A DNA stretch of 47,867 nt, from the NCBI GenBank assembly GCA_003427395.1, contig BFEA01000647.1:172496-220362 (forward strand). Reading direction: 5' to 3'. The notes beneath the pieces were generated by a model. It had not been told where the DNA came from, made no database searches, and saw nothing but the letters and a program-made list of their open reading frames with translations. Position numbers and translations under genes: made by a program. The stretch comes from Chara braunii (taxonomy: Eukaryota; Streptophyta; Charophyceae; Charales; Characeae). Shown one piece after another: positions 43,410-47,867 of this stretch. Position 1 is the stretch's first letter, and each line of letters starts with the position of its first letter.

Positions 43410-44357
43410 GCAAACATGTCTTATCAAGCATCCCAGAAAGCATGAATATGTTCGTAAGATCTGTATATGCCACCAATCCGGAAGGGAATCGACTACCTCA
43501 GCGTGATTGGGAGTTGTGGGCCAGGCAACTCCAGTCGGTGAAGGGGAAATCATATATCTTACTCCCACCATGTGCCTAACCAAGAGAAGAGGATCAAGAT
43601 GAGTGTACACCGGACAGAGGGGCGGACCGCAGCACAGGCAGGACATAGGGGGAGAGGGAAACCTGCTCAAAATATGCCCCACTATTTGACACCCAGGGCT
43701 ATGCCACGTGGAAGAAAAGCAGCATCGCATGCGGCGTGTTCACTCCCCAGCACCAGGACGGAAATTTGGCGGTTGCCAGATAATCCCGTGGTTGCGATCT
43801 GCCCAGTAACAACCATTGTTTCTGGTAATGGATGCTTTATCGTTATGCTTGTTGTTATCATTCTCGGTGATGCTGTTGGTGTCGTTGGAAACGATGTTGT
43901 TGGAAAATTGTCAGGTCTCCCCATGACGTGGATAGCTGTCGCTGAGTCATTTGTACTGGAGGACACCCATGTAAAGTCCTCAAGATCAGGGTGAAGTGAT
44001 CTGTAGCACCAAGTAGGATGGTGCCTTGTTGGAAGACCGGCGCTTAACACACGCGCGGTGAGACATCGGTGCTAGACCATGTTGCGTCACGAGTTGACAC
44101 ATGTAGTGGCCTGACCCCGGGAAAGGGGTTCCACGTGGGACTTTATAGTCGTCGCGTGGCCTCGTTCTTTTGTCATGATCGGATTGCATTCCCTTATCAC
44201 TGTTCGTATCTCATTATCCGCTACGTTTGATCGCAATCCTTCCAACATTTTTTTCCCTATTGATTTTGTTTTTGCTTACAATGCAGTGAAAGAATCGTCT
44301 TCCGTAGGGTATAATGTCACATCCTTCGCTGCAAAAAACGTAGAGGTCTTTCTTGCA
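43410..44357. other. No recognised gene
   Basis: A 140-codon plus-strand frame at 43572-43994 has one hydrophobic stretch (CFIVMLVVIILGDAVGVVG) but no family I know. 44175-44357 may be decayed flank of the Helitron fragment to its right. Confidence 0.3.
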
Positions 44358-45083
44358 TTAAGTCTTTTTTGTTGGAAGGTCAACAACCGTCATAAAATCT
44401 TTAACATAATTGTTGCATTGTTGTAGCAATCTATGAAATTTTTCAAGTATCCGTTTAGTTCTTTTGAGTTCGGAAGCAACCGGAAGCGCAGACAAATTTA
44501 TGAAATCAATTTTTTTATCAATTGCATCATCCAAATGAGAAGGATCATGCAAATACAGTTGTGCAAATTGAGGACGTTCACCTTCACTCACAGTCAACGT
44601 ATCGAAACAACGATAAATAACACCTTGAGCCCAAAGGTGACCTTGAAATCCTTCAACGATATCGCTTCGTTGCTTTAACCGTGATTACTTGAGGCATAAA
44701 CTATTATCGATTGCCCTCACATTGTTCCGAAGAAATCGACTATCCGAAGTTTGAGATGTTCTCAACAAAAGAATTTCATGCTATGGAGAACCTTCAGATG
44801 ACCATTCCCACAAAGAACAAAGTCTTGCCCCTTTTCTGCAACACATCTTAGACCATTTTTTTTCATGATGCCACAACTTGGCACCGCAATGCGTACACGG
44901 TTTACGATCGCCAATGTCGAATGGGTTAACCGTGTTAACGTTCCTAAGGATTTCAGCGGTATTCTCAATAGTTGCATGCATTGTTGCAACAAGTGCAAAC
45001 AAAAATGTATTAAGATCCGAAATCAGTATATCATGTGCTTCATTCATTTCTTCTTCACAACTATGCAGATCACTTATCTTCAA
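44358..45083 (-). pseudogene. Helitron Rep/helicase N-terminal fragment
   Basis: On the minus strand 45083-44781 contains CTHCGAKLWHHEKKWSKMCC, like the CxxC...W..E...CC module before the Rep domain of plant Helitrons. 44597-44358 contains ERPQFAQLYLHDPSHLDDAI, matching the Helitron_like_N block that ends in QLYIYDP-type motifs. In between, with stops and frame changes, SRFLRNNVRAIDNSL fits the RxFRxNIRxYNS motif. Rep catalytic HUH and helicase parts are not seen. A decayed rolling-circle transposon remnant. Confidence 0.65.
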
Positions 45084-45264
45084 TATTGTTCACTTCATCC
45101 CAGTTTGTGGAAGATGATATCAACAGAAAAATTCCCACGAGAAATTAAAGTTGAAAAAACATTCCATAAAAAACAAATCCGTCATATTTATAAATTATCA
45201 TTCCAACGTTCGTCCAATTCTAAAATTTACAGTTTTATTTGATAAGTTTTCATCTAAGTATGAG

Positions 45265-45501
45265 TTTTCCCTTCTAACAACATCTATTTGTTCAAGTTGG
45301 AATGAAAGTATGGACGAGTTTATGAAATGTTTTAATTAAATTTTCATTCTACTGGAACAAATATCTTCTAATTTAGATTGGATTAGTTTATTTATGACTG
45401 GAAATCCTTACTTGGAATGACATTCCAATTAAAATATTTCATAAACTCATCCAGACTTTCATTCCATCTCTAGCATGAAGTTCAAATAAGAAGGGATACC
45501 C
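45265..45501. repeat. Foldback (MITE-like) inverted repeat
   Basis: Imperfect arms of about 75 bp, 45265-45339 and 45425-45501, share GGAATGAAAGT and GAGTTTATGAAAT in inverse orientation around an 85-bp spacer. AT-rich. Confidence 0.8.
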
Positions 45502-46669
45502 CATTCTTGGAAGGAAAGTTTTCAAGTAAGACGAAATTTTTTTAAATTAGAATGACATTTTTTAAGATGGAATAAAATTTTAAAATTTAGAATGTAATTT
45601 TACTATAGAATGATTATTTAATTTTGGAATTTTTTTTTTTTGATGAATGGCAGAAAATAAAGGTAACATGAAAAAAAAAACAAAATAATTAATGGAGACT
45701 GCTTGTAAGCCACGACGTTTTAAAAGAAACAAAATTACAAAGTAAAATTAAAGGTACACAAATAAAGATGTGTCGTAAACATAAAATAGCCAACGTGCGG
45801 ATCATCATTGTACCCCCTTGATGAAACAATCCGACCTTCACTGTACCCTTGCGATGCCTGCCCCACGTCTGTGTTGCAGCTATGGCCGGAACGCTCTCCC
45901 CACATATGTGCTTTAGCACCAATTCCATAGTTCACCACAATCTATAATGCATGTCGATAAGGAATTCCCACGGAGATATCTTCTTTGCTCGTGCACCTCC
46001 CCCACGACTTTCACCAAAACTGGTTGCCAGCACACGAAGGCGATGAGCAACTTGACGAGCAACACCCAACCCATACTTCAGTCCTACACACACTGCACGC
46101 AGGAAAGGCTATAGAGTTGTCACTCGGAACTGCGGCAGTCGCATTGCGGTTCACATGAATGGGGGAAAAAGTCATCCCGTCGGTGCACTAGCTGAGTTGG
46201 AGAGGGTGGTCATGGGCGGAACTTGCAATGGGGTTGCTTTTTGCATAGAGGACGGACGTTGGTACCAAACCATAAGCGGCTGCAGGGGTTTTGGCCGGTG
46301 CCACACGTCATGCCCAAATGCCTTGACAACACAAGCATGTGGGACGACGACGGGGAGGGTGGGAGAAACCACAGGTCCACAAACCGGGCCTCGCCCATCT
46401 GCCAGTCCTATTGATATCCAATCCCTTTCGTCGTTGGCAGTGCAAAGTCCCTGCGTAGTGGGCCCTCTGTGGGCAGAAGTTTCTTTCACGTACCTAATGC
46501 CGNCTATGCAGAAAAATAAACTGAACAACTTTTGCCTCAGGGTCACATCGAACTTCTTCACCAAATTTTGAATAAAAAATAAAATATAAACATATTTTTT
46601 GTATTTTTAAAATTTTAATTTTTTTTGGCCTGGTCAGGCAAGTGACCCCGGACCACTCTGGTAGCATAG
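45502..46669. other. AT-rich DNA, no recognised gene
   Basis: A minus-strand 130-codon frame (46172-46564) and a plus-strand 138-codon frame (46155-46571) overlap. I recognise neither, and one ambiguous base lies inside. Confidence 0.3.
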
Positions 46670-46692
46670 TATATATATATATATATATATAT
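46670..46692. repeat. TA microsatellite
   Basis: Uninterrupted TA run. Confidence 0.9.
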
Positions 46693-47209
46693 CCTACCCT
46701 TGAAGCAGCATTGGTCGTGGGGGGAGGTCGATGGTCCGCTCCATGCCGGACTTGGGGGTGAAGTTTTGTTGCGGGCCGGCGGATGGAGGCGATCGAGGGC
46801 GGGCAGAGTGGCGCGCGTACCGAAATGTTAACAGCGCACCAGAAAACAAGAGAGAGCGCCCAAGGGGCGGAGCGGCGGCGGGCGTCGATGCGAGGGAATA
46901 TCTCAAAGCGCCCTCCGTTGATAAGCGCGCGTCCTTTTTTTTCTTTTCTTTTTTTTTGTATTTGGCGTGTTGTTTCCCACTTTTCGTTTTTCATTTTTTT
47001 TTCCCTTTTCGGCTCCTGGTCGGCGTGTCGTTCTGGCAAGTTACATTTTCGTTATTTGTTTTGTCTCCTTGTCGGCGTGTGTCGTTTTGGCGCCAAGCGT
47101 CGGCGTCGGTGCTGACAAAAGGAAGCGGGGTGGCGGGTGCGTCGCAGGCAGTGACGCACCTTCACTCTCAGACCCCCACCCCCGCCCCCACAGAGCGGGT
47201 GCGTTCCTC
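46693..47209. other. No recognised gene
   Basis: GC-rich left half and T-rich right half. Open frames on both strands, none with motifs, and several end inside the adapter at 47210. Confidence 0.35.
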
Positions 47210-47247
47210 CTGTCTCTTATACACATCTAGATGTGTATAAGAGACAG
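47210..47247. other. Nextera mate-pair junction adapter (artefact)
   Basis: CTGTCTCTTATACACATCT followed directly by its reverse complement: two 19-base Tn5 mosaic ends head to head, exactly the 38-base Nextera mate-pair circularisation junction. Laboratory sequence, not genome. Confidence 0.97.
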
Positions 47248-47619
47248 GAATTACACCGCGCGCCGAATTTGCCGAGCTTGTGTCCCGTGACACTTGTCGG
47301 GGATTTTTTTTTTTTCTTCCGGATACCAGTAACATTTTCACTTTTGGCTTGTCGGTCTCCAGTACCGACCGAGTCACGGATAAAACTTTGGGCGTATGTG
47401 TATGGTCGTAAGGGCCGTGTTTTTTTTATTTTAATGAATTTTTTTTCTTCGGCCCGGTTGTCGGTGTGAGGTCGTGCGTGTCGTTTCGCCGGCGAACGGT
47501 AGGCTGGAATCGCATGGCGGCGGTGGTTCATTGTGGGTGGACGGTTGGACGTGCGATGGTCGCCATCACCGTCCACTTTCGTCGCGTTCTGACCTCCCCT
47601 TCCTCAGTGTGTGTGCGCA
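47248..47619. other. Sequence beyond the adapter, no recognised gene
   Basis: T-rich runs and mixed DNA. Its adjacency to the rest of the window is unproven because of the adapter. Confidence 0.4.
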
Positions 47620-47626
47620 CGCGCGC

Positions 47627-47657
<31 letters not shown>
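47620..47657. repeat. CG/TG microsatellite
   Basis: CGCGCG passing into TG repeats. Confidence 0.9.
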
Positions 47658-47841
47658 ATGACGACCAATCATCTGGCGGCAGTGCACGTCATCCCCGCTG
47701 CCGATTAGCTGCCCAAAAGTTACAAATGGTGGGGTCAATGTTGGGCAGCCAATCGGCAGTGGGGATGACATGATATGCTCGCAAAGGGCAGCCAATGCTG
47801 AGCAGGGATGACATGTTGAGCGGCCGACGATTGGTCGTCGA
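47658..47841. repeat. Nested inverted repeat
   Basis: Inner arms 47690-47714 and 47743-47767 pair at 23 of 25 positions. Outer arms ATGACGACCAATC (47658-47670) and GATTGGTCGTCGA (47829-47841) also pair. A third GGGCAGCCAAT piece lies between. Foldback or MITE-like. Confidence 0.75.
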
Positions 47842-47867
47842 CTATCCATATCTACCTCGCCCTCCAA

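Noticed and set aside
47041-47377. Frames ending in CLLYTSRCV, CIRDR or SYTHLDVYKRQ
   Set aside because: These peptides are translations of the adapter at 47210-47247.

Overview
The window looks like repeat-dominated nuclear DNA from the green-plant (streptophyte) lineage. The best evidence is a primer-binding site that matches the 3' end of plant initiator-Met tRNA over 13 bases. A short block of plant-type (CCCTAAA) repeats and plant-style Ty3/gypsy LTR elements agree with this. A charophyte alga would fit, but the species is a guess. I see no complete, recognisable host gene.

Bases 1 to about 39,233 are best read as one head-to-tail array of a minus-strand Ty3/gypsy retrotransposon: LTR1 (1-1495, cut by the window edge), internal region A (1496-9918), LTR2 (9919-11691 plus 23482-24133), internal region B (24134-31254), LTR3 (36900-39233). 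LTR2 is split by an 11.8-kb insertion (11692-23481). A second foreign block of about 5.6 kb (31255-36886) separates internal region B from LTR3 exactly at the primer-binding site. Each LTR is about 2.33 kb and a whole element would be about 13 kb.

On the minus strand the internal region reads gag, a UAG stop, protease, reverse transcriptase, RNase H, a Cys/His-rich segment, integrase, and then three more open frames in the position where some elements carry env. In copy A, pol, ORF3a and ORF3b are linked by two ATGA stop/start overlaps. I recognise none of the extra frames. Both copies are decayed; where they can be compared, most nonsense changes are C-to-T. Copy B has also lost 1.3 kb between 5-bp microhomologies.

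The 11.8-kb insertion is rich in microsatellites. From 13.8 to 19.8 kb it holds a duplicated series of short minus-strand segments with exon-like borders. Two of them (17039-17116 and 17670-17756) differ by exactly three codons and keep the same single open frame, so this may be an exon array caught inside a mobile element. It also holds three foldback units, a hairpin satellite and a 20-bp minisatellite.

From 39,234 to the end the sequence is a mosaic of SINE-like retroposons, duplicated non-coding units, microsatellites, a decayed Helitron Rep fragment (44358-45083) and foldback elements. At 47210-47247 there is a perfect Nextera mate-pair junction adapter, so the last 620 bases may not belong next to the rest. 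The two element copies also share 12 ambiguous bases at homologous positions, which points to consensus filling in the assembly.
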